Origin: Cycas panzhihuaensis
Taxonomy: Eukaryota > Cycadophyta
Length of the DNA stretch: 64,000 bases
Direction: 5' to 3'
NCBI GenBank assembly: GCA_023213395.1
Contig: CM041465.1
Span: 147,815,741-147,879,740, forward strand
Shown: positions 53,673-64,000 of the stretch, one piece after another
Layout: the number at the start of each line of letters is the position of its first letter
Numbering within the stretch: position 1 is the stretch's first letter
The notes under the pieces: generated by a model
What the model was told of the DNA's origin: nothing
Database searches by the model: none
The model's input: the letters and a program-made list of their open reading frames with translations, nothing else
Position numbers and translations under genes: made by a program

Positions 53673-55947
53673 TAGGATTTTAGTTCTATGAGAAGCCATT
53701 TGTTGAGTAAGAGCTAGGTCTATCAGAGCCCTAAGTTTGAACTTGATTTGACCTTAGTTAGGCTGTAAGACTACGAGAGACCCATCTGTCAAAGGTTTAT
53801 TCTAAATTTGTTTTAAGAATGCTTATTTATGACCAATGAGGGGGGTAGTTAGCCTGTTTGTCAAGTGAGGTTTTATTATAGGTTGTGGATGGTTTTGAAC
53901 CACATTTTATAGGGCACCTAGGGCATGTTGGTGTCATGAACCTTAAGCGTGTTGGTCCCTAAGCGTAAAAATCTAGTCGAAGTGCAGTTGTTGTGATTAT
54001 CCTGAATCCCACAAAAGTTTGCTACTATTTTTAATTCATTTTTAAATTGGTTATTTGCATGTTTTTCTAGTATACATGTAGGTGTTGCATGGAGTTTGAC
54101 AGTGGGGCTTCAGATGCAGGTTTGATCACTTTATGAAGCTAGTAATGTGGCAAAAAAACCACAATTTTGCCCTTTGTTGTGTTGGCTAGAATTGAGTGCT
54201 GCAACATGGTTTAGAGTAACAGACAATTTATTGGCTCATGTGAAGATACTAGCATGTTTGGGGCTTTGAAGTAGAACTTAATAATTGAGAGAGCCTATAC
54301 ATGTGAAGGAAATTTTGTTAGCAGTGTGAGAGTGCAATGAAGAGATAAAGTTCATTGGGCTTTGTTGGGCACATCCCATTAATAAGTTGGAGGTTATTGG
54401 TCGTCGTTTGATGATGAGAAGTTGCGTGGCCGATTTGTTGAATAGATTTCATGTAAATTGTTGTTCACTCCCTTGTTTTTGATCTAGAGTAGAAATAGGC
54501 AGGGTTTGTGATGGAAATCTGAGAGATCTGAGATGTGGACAAAGTTTGTAGGCTATTATAAAAGCTATGGTTGTGTGCCAACGAAGTACCAAGGGTTTGT
54601 ATAGATTTGATGGAGAATTAGGCTTCCTCCCCCACCCCGCCTCCTCCCCCCTTATTTCATTCATGTTTGGCTCTATTGGCCATTGTAGATGATAGATTAG
54701 TGAAATTGGCAGCTTGTTGAGGAGTGTTAATGTTGTTGGGCATATGTTTTGGCAATTTCAGAGGTTGGGCAGTTCATTAGGAAAATTGGATGCCTGTTGG
54801 GAATTTTGAAAAGAATTTGGGTACTTTCAACTGCCATTTTCTTCTGTATGAGCTTATTTTAGGCAAATCTAAGGTGTTTGTTGCACCTAGAGGGTCAAAT
54901 TTACCTAAAAAATTTGCCCTCAGATGCAAATTCATGAAAAATTTATGAGTAGGCACCATCTTTACCCTCACATGTTGCGCGCAGGTCAAAATGATGAAAT
55001 GGCAAAGTTGATTTTGATTCTTTTAATATTTCAAAGTTTTTAAACTTTATAAAATGACATTTAATTATTCTATAATGCTTTTTGAAGTCTGCTAGCACCC
55101 TAAAAGGTCGTATGGAAAATCAAGAGCCAAGATGCAAATAGGCCCTCTCAATTTGCGTGCATGCATATAGGCCCTCTCAATTTACAATACGCAGATCTAT
55201 GCATGTGTATATGTGTTCTTGATCTATGATAACCTTCATAATTATGATAATCGTAAGAATCTCACAATTGTGTATCCCCTTTGTCCAGCCTGTGTTGCAT
55301 GTTGGATCACCCAAAATTATATCTTGGATCTGCATTGTGCTTTAGTGGTCCACCACCCCCTCTCCAATGCGATTGATCTCTTAATGGATAACTATCATGA
55401 TGGCATTAGTGAATGATTTTTGTAATGTCAGATCCTACCTTGCAAAGTTCCCTCGCTTTTGTTCTTCGTCCTTCAATGTTTGCAAACTCGTCTTCGTACT
55501 TGGGTGGGAACAATGTTGTCTAGGCTACAATTTCTGGTTTGAGAAAGCTTGCTCCCTCCATGTTTATAGATCTTCAACCACTCATAAGTTTTGACACAAG
55601 TCCCATCTTCAAATTATTTGAGTTCGATTTCTAATCTTGGGCAACCTGCGTTGCAATATGGTCTATTATCTCTCACCTTTAAATCTCCAATGAGGTTTAT
55701 TACCTTCAAATCTAGATGGCCTTACTAGGGCATTGATAGTCCTATGATTGCCTCAAAATTTGTCTTCCTCCAACAAATGATTGGACGAAGATTTTCTTCT
55801 AACTTCTGAGTGGAACTCGAGACTTGTATCCTTGTTGAAATTGTCAACACATACCTCAATTTTCTAGAGTTGAGTGTTGTTATGATCAATACTATAGTTT
55901 ATTCCACAAATTACACACCAATCTGAAATGGTTAATCTTCAAATGTC
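53673..55947. other. Leader-like and unassigned sequence
   Basis: About 2.3 kb with no recognised protein. A strongly C-rich run (CCTCCCCCACCCCGCCTCC and CCCCCC) is at about 54627-54651. GGCCCTCTCAATTT occurs twice (about 55140 and 55169). No gag follows the PBS at 53661, so the element starting there is truncated or decayed. Confidence 0.45.
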
Positions 55948-55959
55948 GCTCTGATATTG
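55948..55959 (-). promoter_or_regulatory. Primer-binding site of element J
   Basis: The minus strand reads CAATATCAGAGC: the last nine bases match the initiator-Met PBS exactly and the first three are changed. It lies two bases from the LTR. Confidence 0.7.
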
Positions 55960-55961
55960 GT

Positions 55962-56802
55962 TGTGGCGATGCCCACAGAAAATTGACAGAAAATACAACA
56001 TCCACACCAAAATAATTGAAAAAAATAATAACTCAATAGAGATAATACCAACAATTCATATTGATATCAAATTTGCATATAAAATAATAACTCATAGCAT
56101 CAAATATACAACCAAAGACACTATTTAGAATAATAGATATTAGATGAAGTCTTAATAATAGATGAAAGAAATATCATAATAATGACCCTCTTTGAGGGGA
56201 GGATTTCCTCTAAAATGGCACAACAATGCCCTAATGGCTCTAGGCCATTAGTCCAGATTGAATATCAAATTCTCTAAGTTGCTTTATAAATGAATAATAC
56301 TTCCTATTTATAGCCCTATTTTTGTTGATGGAATGGATCTAGGGATCTAGTGCACTAACACTACACAATGGCAAATAGTGGAGATGAGCACAATGTACTC
56401 AATAAGAGAAATGTTAATAGCTTGAGTTCAAAGAGGAGAAGTGAAGAATATGATCACTCTCCATATAATTTCATCTTATATAATGAGAATACTCATTAAG
56501 GTTTGGAATTTGAGTTTTCCCTCCCAGTGACATTCAGATGAGATTATATGAAATTATAATGAAATGAACTTTATATCATTTCACTTAAGTGACTTAAGCA
56601 TAATCACCTTATCCTAAAGTTACAAACATAAAAGTGACTTTATCTAATTCTAACTTTATGAAATGACCATGTGACATTAACATCGTCACAACTTTTACTC
56701 TTTCTCTAAAATCAAACTTCTTTTCTCTTCTCAATTTACCAACTTCACATTAATGATATTCTTCTTCAAAGAAACTGACTTCACATAACTAGGAAGGCAA
56801 CA
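55962..56802 (-). repeat. Element J 5' LTR (interrupted)
   Basis: 55962-56322 and 56691-56802 together match 48945-49397, starting TGTGGCGATGCCCACAG and ending AGGCAACA. TATA box CTATAAATAGG (minus strand) at 56303-56313. A 368-bp insert lies between. Confidence 0.85.
56323..56690. mobile_element. Solo-LTR-like insert in J LTR
   Basis: Comparison with the uninterrupted J LTR defines the insert. It begins TGTTGATG and ends GTCACA. Flanks ATTTT (56318-56322) and ACTTT (56691-56695) differ by one base, as expected of a decayed 5-bp TSD. It contains TTATATAATGAG, like the TATA region of family-B LTRs. No coding sequence. Confidence 0.7.
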
Positions 56803-57898
56803 AATAGGATCCATCTTTTAGTTTAGAGACTAAAAGCAAGATGTCATTTTCCTCCATAGAATTTGAGAGCCAAAGATTTAACATAAGGTCTAAATAGCTT
56901 TGAAGGCCTAGTCCACCCACTCTAGCTCATACTTAAATGTGATGAATTGAGTCATTTGCAAAGTAGCCATTAACTAGTCAATTACTTGAATCCCCTGACA
57001 AAGCAACAACAACCTCGATTGACCTTGACTTGTACCAAGTACCCTAGAGTGCTTGTTGCAAGGACATATAAGGATGAAGAAAGTAGACAACTTTGCATAA
57101 TAGAGTGCCTCTACTACATTGATCAAGTAATTGTTTTATTGATGGATATGCATGCAAATGCCTCAACAAACTAGGTTCATATTATTCTTCCAAATATGCT
57201 CCTAAATCCTAAGGCATCTTTCTTTTTATCAATAAGACCCACTTTGTTATATCATAAGCTTTCTCAAAATCTATATTCATGAGCAAAGTGTCATGTTTAA
57301 GAACTCTAGCCCACCCCATACCTTTACAAAGATCAATAAGATTGTCTAGTGTATATCAACTTTTGATAAATCTCTTTTGTTTTGGTCGAACTACCTTTGG
57401 AAGGATGTGGTTGAGCTATTTAACCAAGGTTTTGGTTAAAATTTTCTATGAGGCATTTAACGAAGCGATCGATTATGAGTTTGTAATCAATTTTGGGTCT
57501 CTTCTCTTTGGGATGAGCTTGATCTTGCCTTGATTAATCTTGCTCCCTAAAGAGCCTAGCTCAAAGGCCTCCTTATAGTCTTGGATAGGGGTTGATCTAG
57601 CATACTCTTGGTTTAACTTATAAAATTTGCATGGGAAATCGTTGACTCTAGGCACTATCTCATTTTCCATTTCACAGAAAGCATCATTAATTTCCTCTAA
57701 GTTGGCTAGTTCCCCACATGCTTCTCCCCAAGTCAAATTAGTGTTAACTAGGACCACTTGGAGGCATTCCTCAAGCTTATCATCTTCTTCTTGTGAACAA
57801 GGTTGGGCCTTCAGAACTTGAGCATAATGTGCTAATAATTTCTTTGTAGTTTCTTTCATAGAGGTGGTTTTGTTGGGAGGATTTTTCAGTGCTTTCAT
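56803..57898 (-). pseudogene. LINE RT N-terminal half
   Basis: On the minus strand, 57898-57473 is open: a pre-RT region rich in Glu/Asn (LEECLQVVLVNTNLTWGEAC), then ELGSLGSKINQGKIKLIPKR and RDPKLITNS, the first RT motif. Past stops follow SIASLNAS, KILTKTLVK and LLMNIDFEKAYDITK (about 57215, the catalytic Asp motif). Near 56930 is YFANDS, corresponding to the second catalytic box (FADD in active enzymes) with one Asp changed to Asn. It ends at 56803 beside J; the missing part is at 48944 and left. Confidence 0.85.
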
Positions 57899-60079
57899 AA
57901 CTTTAATTGCATGCTTACTTCACAAGGCTTAGGGGATAAAAATGGAAACTTTGAACATCTATCTCTTTTGTTAATCCAATGAGCACAAGCCTATATTTAA
58001 GCACCTTTAGCTCTTCATTTCTTGACCACTATCAACTCATGGGTCACCCAAGTAGCTTATTTTTTTAGATTTTCATCAAAGGGGTTTGACTCGAGATGTG
58101 CTATAATGTCTACTATTCTCCTAGAGTTGAACCTCATTGTCGCCCTGCTTATCAAGGAAACCTGCTTACCATATCCCCTAAGGTATCAGGCAATCCTACT
58201 TATATCTTCTTCCTACTAAACTATCCATCCTCTCTCCCCTCTAAGGAAAGGTGACAAGTGCCATATTTATTTGATGTTATTTAAATGAATCATGGAGGAT
58301 AGATGAAGATTGTTAATCTTAAAGGATGAAACTATAAGTGAGGGTTCTCTCTATCCCCCAAGAAAGGACAAATAAGATAGGACAATGATGTGACAATGGC
58401 ATCTCACTCAAAACCTTTACATGTCTACTCTCTCGATGGAGAATCTAAGAGTGGTTATCATTGGATATCTAGAACAATCAAGTCTTTTAAGTACTCTATC
58501 ATGCTTGGCCTGTGGATTGGATCATGTGAACAATGCATCGTGGCCCTCACTCCTACCACTAGTATCAAGATCATATAAAGAGAATTTATTTTTCAAAGTC
58601 AATTGTATGCATAGTAATTGGTATATGGGAACTTGAAATAGTCAAGAATGGCCTCAGAGACGGCTCCAAAAGTAGAATGTCTAAAGTGAGTAGGAAAAAC
58701 ACCCTTTGGAATAGTTGGAATGGCTAGAATGGCTATAGTTCTGAGTTTCTGCTCTTAGGAAATAGTTGCTAGTGTATCACAAAATGAAAACAACTAGAGG
58801 AGAACATAAACCACCAAACAAAAATGGGATTAGTTCTTCACCATTTTAGCAGCTACAATAGAAATTGGTCATATGGACATCTAAACATACTAAAACAACA
58901 CAATTAATAGTGTAATTAAAGTTTTTGCTATGAAAGATCAAAGTCATTTGTAATGGTTGTGACCTTTAGATCAAAATGGTCATAATATAGATATAAATAG
59001 GACATTCTCACCCCAATTTCAATGTGAGAGTTGAGCATGCAAGCATACCCAAAGGTGAAACATTCTTAAAGCATTGTACTTGGCAATTAATTAATGTAAT
59101 ATTAAGTATTATGAAAGAATGTGCATTGTATTCATAAGTATGTTTATATGAAGTGTTTCCTATATGTTGTATCTATGTATATAGAAGTACTAACATGTAG
59201 CGATAAGTTAGTAATGTATGTGGGGCTTGGAGATGTGGTGATCAACATTAAGGTGAAGTTGACACATGACTTCAGCATGAACGGACAATTTTAGAATGAA
59301 TGGTATGTTATGATTCAAGTCAACATTGGTTTTGCTACTAAATTTCTTGTATAAACAAGAACTCAAGTTTGTGCAGGGATGGGAGTGCATGTTCAAAGAC
59401 TTGAGGAACTTGATTGTCAACATGATGGCAATTTCTAACTAAACCATGACATTTAGGAGACCCTTTAATCTCACCTAAGGAGCCTTCAAGTAAGGGAATT
59501 TTGAAGTCAAGCTTGATAAAGGGCAATGCGTTGGGCCAAGGAGAGCAAAGCATGATGAGCACAAAGAAGGGGGGTGCTATTGAAGAAGGGGACTATGGAT
59601 AGGTCTAATAATATATCAAAGGAGGGTTGTTTGTTGATGCCATTAGTTGTCAGAAGTGTCAAAGGCACAAGAATAATGAAGACAACTGTGGAAACATAAG
59701 AGGCCAACATGTTTGACCTTGATAGAATAAAGACAACCATTGAGAGCAACTCTGCTCTAAACGAAAGCTCAAAGAGCACGAGTGAAAATGATGAAAGGTA
59801 AGGAAGCTCCAGTGGCAACTTGGGAGAACTACTTTTCAAAGAAGTTATTTGATACACCACCAAAGCCATGGGACTTCAAATTTCTAATTCAAACATCATT
59901 AGTAATTCAAATTTAGGGTATAGAGACAATTATCTAATTGAAGACACCACACAATAATTTGCTATTTAAAAATAATGAGAAGGCAATGCTTGGTCCAAAT
60001 TCGTCATTATAATCCACTAACATGACAATTGCAAATACGCCATGTGTCATTACACCACACAAGATGATGGAACCCTCAT
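57899..60079. other. Unassigned; possible 5' region of gypsy element K
   Basis: About 2.2 kb with no clear gene. ATATAGATATAAATAGG at about 58985-59001 is a good TATA-box context, about 1.1 kb before K gag, so an LTR of K may lie here, but I cannot find its ends, a PBS or a second copy. A long plus-strand purine-rich zone (59480-59800) gives minus-strand ORFs that look spurious. Confidence 0.4.
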
Positions 60080-60810
60080 CTTTAATTGGCTATCATAATG
60101 AAAGTGCTTTCAACTAAGTCACCTTTGATGGAACTGTAGATGTCACAAAACATCTATACCTCTCTAAGAATATGATAGCAAGAAGATTGAGGATGAGGTA
60201 GACATTAATGGAAAGTTTCCCTGCACCCTAAGAGAAGTCACATTAGTTTGGTGTAAGATGCTAAAACCAAACCATGGGGAACAATTGCAAAGGAATTTCA
60301 AGAGAGATTCCAAAAGCTCTAATGTAATAAAGCAGTAGTTTAAGCATTAGAAAATATTAGATAATTGACGGAAGAATCCGACTTAGATTTCACGAGGCAA
60401 ATGGTCATCAATGTTGAAAATATGATTGGTCGAGAGAGAGTGCTACACTACTTAATGAAGAGCTACTTCATGAATGGTTCACAACCTAAACTATGGGATT
60501 CTATGAAGCAACATCCTAGTAAGACTTTTGCCAAACCTAAGGAGTTGGCAATGGAATTTGAAAGAGAAATGAATTTAGAAGACATCGATAAATAAGACAT
60601 GATGTTGAAAATATTACATGATGAAATAAAAGAACTCCATCCAAAGAAGGCCTACAAGACAATACCTATGGATGAAACTTTAGAAGAGGAAGCATTAAGG
60701 GAAGAAATAACCCAATTGAAATTACAATTAAAGAAAAATAAACTTGTGAAGGGAAAAGAGAAACCCAACAACAATCCACGAACATGGGTAAACACAGAGG
60801 AAAACTAATG
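60080..60810 (+). pseudogene. Ty3/gypsy gag (element K)
   Basis: FDGTVDVTKHLYLSKNMIAR (about 60128-60187) fits the FDG...H motif at the start of the gypsy gag core. RERVLHYLMKSYFMNGSQPK and HPSKTFAKPKELAMEFERE (60365-60595) continue the core. After a TAA comes a Lys/Glu-rich region with ITQLKLQLKKNKLVKGKEK. The stops and a frame change make it non-functional. Assignment by pattern is moderate, strengthened by protease and RT downstream. Confidence 0.65.
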
Positions 60811-61559
60811 CCCCACCTATGAATCCACGATGTATAACTTGCGAGATTGTTACTACACTGGACACCGTAACAATATGGGACACAAACATTAAGGAAGAGG
60901 AGAAACGAGGCCATATTACTCTATCAAAATGACACTTGATCGTCATCAAAATAAGAAAATAACAATCGAATGCTTATTCTATCTCAAATTTGGACATTAG
61001 AGCTTGGAATACTCATTTGAGATAATACACTTATGTTTGTGCAAAGTACGTGTTGTGTAATCACCCTACAAATAGATGTCCCCTAAATGTCAAATTTGTG
61101 ATCTTAGTTTGGTAGTACTTGATTTGCCAAAATTAGGGAATCTTCAAATGAAAAATGGGTTGAATACAGAGCTTAAGGAAAAAAATATAGATTACCAAAA
61201 CCCTAAGTTGGAAATAGATTGGTTTGTCAAAGGAACAACTAAAGAAGAAAAAGTTAAGTGCCTCCCTCTAATCTAACCTTAAATAAAATGAATAAGAGGA
61301 GGTAATCCTCAAAGAGAAAAGAGGAAAAAATGTCATCAAGGTTGCCACCCACATTCCCAAGACTACTACTCACACTGGAATCTATGGAGTTATTCAACGC
61401 CATCCCCGAAAGAACTTCTTGATGATGTCAGGCTTATTAGAAAGCTTAGCAAAGCAACTTTGGTTAACAATCCCATTAACACAACTAATCCAATGGCTCA
61501 AGACAAGGATACTGCAAGAAAGAGATTCAAAGGGTATCATAAAAAATATGAATAAGTAC
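60811..61559 (+). other. Element K gag-protease linker
   Basis: No confident domain. CAKYVLCNHPTNRCP-like sequence at about 61032-61080 may be a decayed zinc knuckle. The zone 61076-61276 is open for 66 codons but unrecognised. Confidence 0.4.
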
Positions 61560-61930
61560 TATCATTATTTGACAAAGATCTTAAAGTCATTGTCAACATC
61601 CCACAATGTAATCATACATGGTAGTTTAACAATTAACTTGCTTCTAGCTCAGACTTAGAGAAAATTAGGAAGCTCGTCATTGAAATCTATGGGTTATTCC
61701 TTAAAGTTGGCAAATGAACTTTAGGTACAACCCTTAGGGCTACTTTTGAACATAAAGGTGGATGTTGCGGGGGTGGTAGTCTCGATTGAATTTACTGTGC
61801 TAGACACTATTAAAGGCATAGTATTGTAATGTTCCCTACTAGGAAGACCATAGTTGTGCAACTCAAGGTGTCAACTAGATTGGGATTGTCGCAATATTAT
61901 GCTTAAGTAGAACAATAAAACTATGACACT
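61560..61930 (+). pseudogene. Element K aspartic protease
   Basis: RKLGSSSLKSMGYSLKLANE, VQPLGLLLNIKVDVAGVVVS, IEFTVLDTIKG and CSLLGRP with a stop in place of the usual Trp, then L, match the C-terminal half of plant gypsy proteases, which cleave the polyprotein. The catalytic D-T/S-G triplet is not evident upstream (HGSLTINLL occupies its place). Confidence 0.7.
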
Positions 61931-63569
61931 CTCAATGGTAAAAATGAATATAATCGAGATTATACTCAATGGTGCATCCAACACAGTGATTGCAAGTGAG
62001 AAGACTGTGTTATCATTTAGCAAACTCATAGCTTATCAGGTAGTAAAGGAAGTAGAAACAATTAATAATTTGTATGAAACATAACCCTATTGGTTTGACG
62101 ACTTCATCTTTATCTACACCCTAAAGTAGGAGACACAAAGTCCTCCTTAGGAAATTGGCTACAAGGGGCATATGAGTTAACTCACCCTTCTTTCCAACGT
62201 GTATTGTTATCAATAACTCATGATATTGATATTAATAATGATAATAATAAAAATATTGATGATCATGAGTGTTGTTAGCACTAGCAATAGAGAGTTAGTA
62301 GTGATTGTCTTACTTTAGGAAGTTCAATTAGTAGTATTAATAGTAAGTTTTTACAAAAACAAACCCTACTAGGTAGAGGACTTAACCAACCCTAAAAATC
62401 CAACTAATAGTAATCCCATCACAGACATAAAAATAAAGATTCAAAAACCCTAATATGAACCTATGGCTAACCTTAGAGTATTCTCAACCCCTACCCCTAA
62501 CCCAGTCCCTACCCCCATCCTACCCTTGTTCTGTTAACTTTGCCTAGGGTAGTCTTAAGGGGAGGCCTCTAGCCCCACACCCTTATCTTCCCATAGGGTA
62601 GTCTTAAAGGAGACCCTAACTATACCTCATTACCTTGCCATAAGGTGACATCAGAAGTAAGCCCTAGCCCTACCCCTAATCCTCCACCCTCTCCTAGGTT
62701 GATTTCAAATGAAATATTTAGATTCTAACCCTTCCCCTTTAGGATAGAATCAACCAATGCTAACTTAGGTTTAATGATAATTAGGGATGTAGCACCTCCA
62801 TTTCTAGGTGATAAATTAATCGCCACTGATCATCTCATCAAATGCATGGAATATTGGTTGGATTATCAAGTGCTCAACATAAACCAATTGGTGATGGATT
62901 TTGTCACTACCTTGTAGAGCCCTACTTAGTAGTAGTACTTAGTCCATTAAAACCTCTTGCAAGGTTGAGTAAAATTTAATCATGCATTTTCTCTTTAATT
63001 TAATAAACAAACCATCCACCAAATACTATCCTTTTTTGTTGGAAAATGCCCACTTAGCCATTTACAGAAATGCATAAATCTACAGAGGAAACAAAGCATT
63101 CCTAAGAAATATTAAATCCACTTATTATACCATACCCTAGGTAAAGTAGGTTAGAATTAGTTTATGGTAAGAAAAGGATTGGGGAGGAAATGTGGGAAAA
63201 AGTAAAACCCGTGCTTGTTAAATTATTTTCATATAAATCTTAAAATATGGTTATTAGTAAAATCCTAAGATGCACTTAAAAACTTAGTGTCAAAAGTGAA
63301 ATGCATAGTTGCCATAGGATCGCAGTATTATCAAATAAAAGGAGCCCAAAAGAGTAGGAGGAGGTACATAACTACCCCTTTGAACGCACTAAACTTAGAT
63401 ATGAAGATTGAGAAATAACAAATGTATCTGGCCACAAATTTTACTAGGATAAACAAGTAAAATTTGAAGGATTAAAGACAAAGAAGCTAAACATTGGGAA
63501 GGGTAGTGAACCACATCACATAACAAATCGAGATTATTGGGATAACCATATAGTGCCCTAGCCCAAGTT
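61931..63569. other. Element K protease-RT interval with satellite-like block
   Basis: About 1.6 kb without a clear domain, longer than a normal protease-RT spacing, so probably containing an insertion. It includes the C-rich tandem block at 62540-62740 and AAT-rich simple sequence at about 62225-62255. Confidence 0.45.
62540..62740. repeat. Degenerate about 48-bp tandem repeat, C-rich
   Basis: Units start near 62540 (TTGCCTAGGGTAGTCTTAAG), 62588 (TTCCCATAGGGTAGTCTTAA), 62635 (TTGCCATAAGGTGACATCAG) and about 62688 (CTCTCCTAGGTTGATTTCAA). Each contains a CCCTA/CCCTAA-rich second half. Upstream, 62490-62530 is also CCCTA-rich. Confidence 0.65.
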
Positions 63570-64000
63570 AAAGCTTTATGTGAAGACTGCCACGATGATT
63601 TTGCATGATTATACAAAGATTTAAAGGGCAACTTTCTTAAAATAGGGAAGCATTGAATAGATTTAATAGAGGGTGTCAAGCCAAGTAAGTAGACATAAAA
63701 CATAATGAATCCCAAATTTAAAGAAAAGGTCAAAATCGAATAGGATAAGATGTTAGAATTAGGGTACTTTTGTGAAGTAGACTATAATGATTAGGTTAGG
63801 TTGGTAGTTGTGATCCCAAAAAAGAATGAGAAAAACATGGTTTGTTTTGACTGCCATCGGCTCAATAAGGTGACAAAAAAAGATATGTTTCTATTACCAT
63901 TCATCGAGGATGTATTGATAATGGTTGGGGAAAAAACAAAATCTACTCGTTTACAAATAAATTTAGCAGGTATAGTTAAGTAAGCATAGTTCCCAAGGAC
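63570..64000 (+). pseudogene. Ty3/gypsy reverse transcriptase, N-terminal part (element K)
   Basis: DFA-stop-LYKDLKGNFLKIGKH, MNPKFKEKVKIE, DKMLELGYFCEVDYND, LVVVIPKKNEKNMVCFDCHR, LNKVTKKDMFLLPFIEDVL and INLAGI follow the order of a gypsy RT N-terminus. Trp codons at two conserved positions are now stops (about 63607 and 63793). The catalytic YxDD box would lie beyond the right edge. RT adjacent to gag and protease on the same strand confirms element K. Confidence 0.88.

Larger units (their letters stand above)
48945..56802 (-). mobile_element. Element J: LTR element splitting the LINE
   Basis: The 3' LTR (48945-49397) has a PPT on its right; the 5' LTR (55962-56802) has a PBS on its left, so J is on the minus strand. 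Flanks AATTG (48940-48944) and AATAG (56803-56807) match at 4 of 5 positions, and LINE sequence lies on both sides. The interior is mostly non-coding with a nested relative J' (50173 to about 52784), a different LTR with PBS (53294-53672) and a 368-bp insert in the 5' LTR. No RT was recognised inside, so J may be non-autonomous. Confidence 0.82.

Noticed and set aside
59507-59869. 120-codon minus-strand ORF with hydrophobic segments
   Set aside because: It is antisense to a purine-rich zone, which yields Leu/Ser/Phe-rich open frames by composition; no start context or homologue recognised.
62490-62530. True telomeric repeat array
   Set aside because: CCCTA words are irregular and interspersed; there is no perfect CCCTAAA run, so only telomere-like composition is reported.
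1-64000. CRISPR arrays, bacterial operons, phage modules or toxin-antitoxin pairs
   Set aside because: No regularly spaced short repeats, no ribosome-binding sites or dense operons; all features are plant retroelements.
1-64000. Integrated pararetrovirus (caulimovirid) sequences
   Set aside because: All RT regions have integrase and LTR context and copia, gypsy or LINE motif order; no movement or coat-protein motif was seen.

Overview
The window is plant nuclear DNA and almost entirely a graveyard of retrotransposons. Ty1/copia pol domains in the order gag, protease, integrase, RT, RNase H recur on both strands. LTRs run TG to CA, most primer-binding sites match the 3' end of initiator-Met tRNA, and purine tracts precede 3' LTRs. 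Ty3/gypsy and LINE pieces are also present. Every coding region carries stops or frameshifts, LTR pairs differ by about 6 to 13 % (counted by eye), and elements are nested rather than removed. This fits a large, slowly purged seed-plant genome; a conifer or other gymnosperm is my best guess, but the sequence does not prove it. I see no intact host gene, rRNA, tRNA or CRISPR array.

Layout. 1-1365: broken Ty3/gypsy integrase (+). About 1700-2120: copia gag relic (-). 2550-8853: a structurally complete copia element (A, minus strand) with 363-bp LTRs, PBS, PPT and near-perfect target-site duplication (TSD). 8859-10735: non-coding, with a tandem duplication. 10735-16519: pieces of a copia family with 510-555-bp LTRs (family B): an LTR flanked by a PBS and leader on one side and a PPT and pol end on the other, an inverted LTR fragment, a gag and a 2.5-kb leader. 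16520-20735: relative G (minus strand, gag to RNase H), invaded twice by family-B LTRs; one is a solo LTR with a perfect TSD. 20760-22227: inverted leader and gag fragment I (+). 22228-26365: truncated copia F (+). 26370-26810: gypsy-type gag relic (-). 26805-27255: inverted repeat.

27256-32909 is the longest stretch free of recognisable transposon coding and holds possible relics of an unrecognised host gene. 32910-44636: copia E (+, 199-bp LTRs, perfect TSD TAACC) containing the related copia C (36144-42298, 202-bp LTRs), which itself contains a 1-kb repeat shared with 50878-51877. 47470-48944 and 56803-57898 are two halves of one LINE (-) split by LTR element J (48945-56802), which holds a nested relative J', an unrelated LTR plus PBS, and a 368-bp solo-LTR-like insert. 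60080-64000: a gypsy element K (+, gag, protease, RT) that leaves the window.

No cooperating gene system was found. The most informative signals are the nesting chronology, a palindrome conserved upstream of the TATA box in four LTRs, structured long leaders, and the split LINE. Identities, divergences and repeat boundaries are eye estimates without alignment software.
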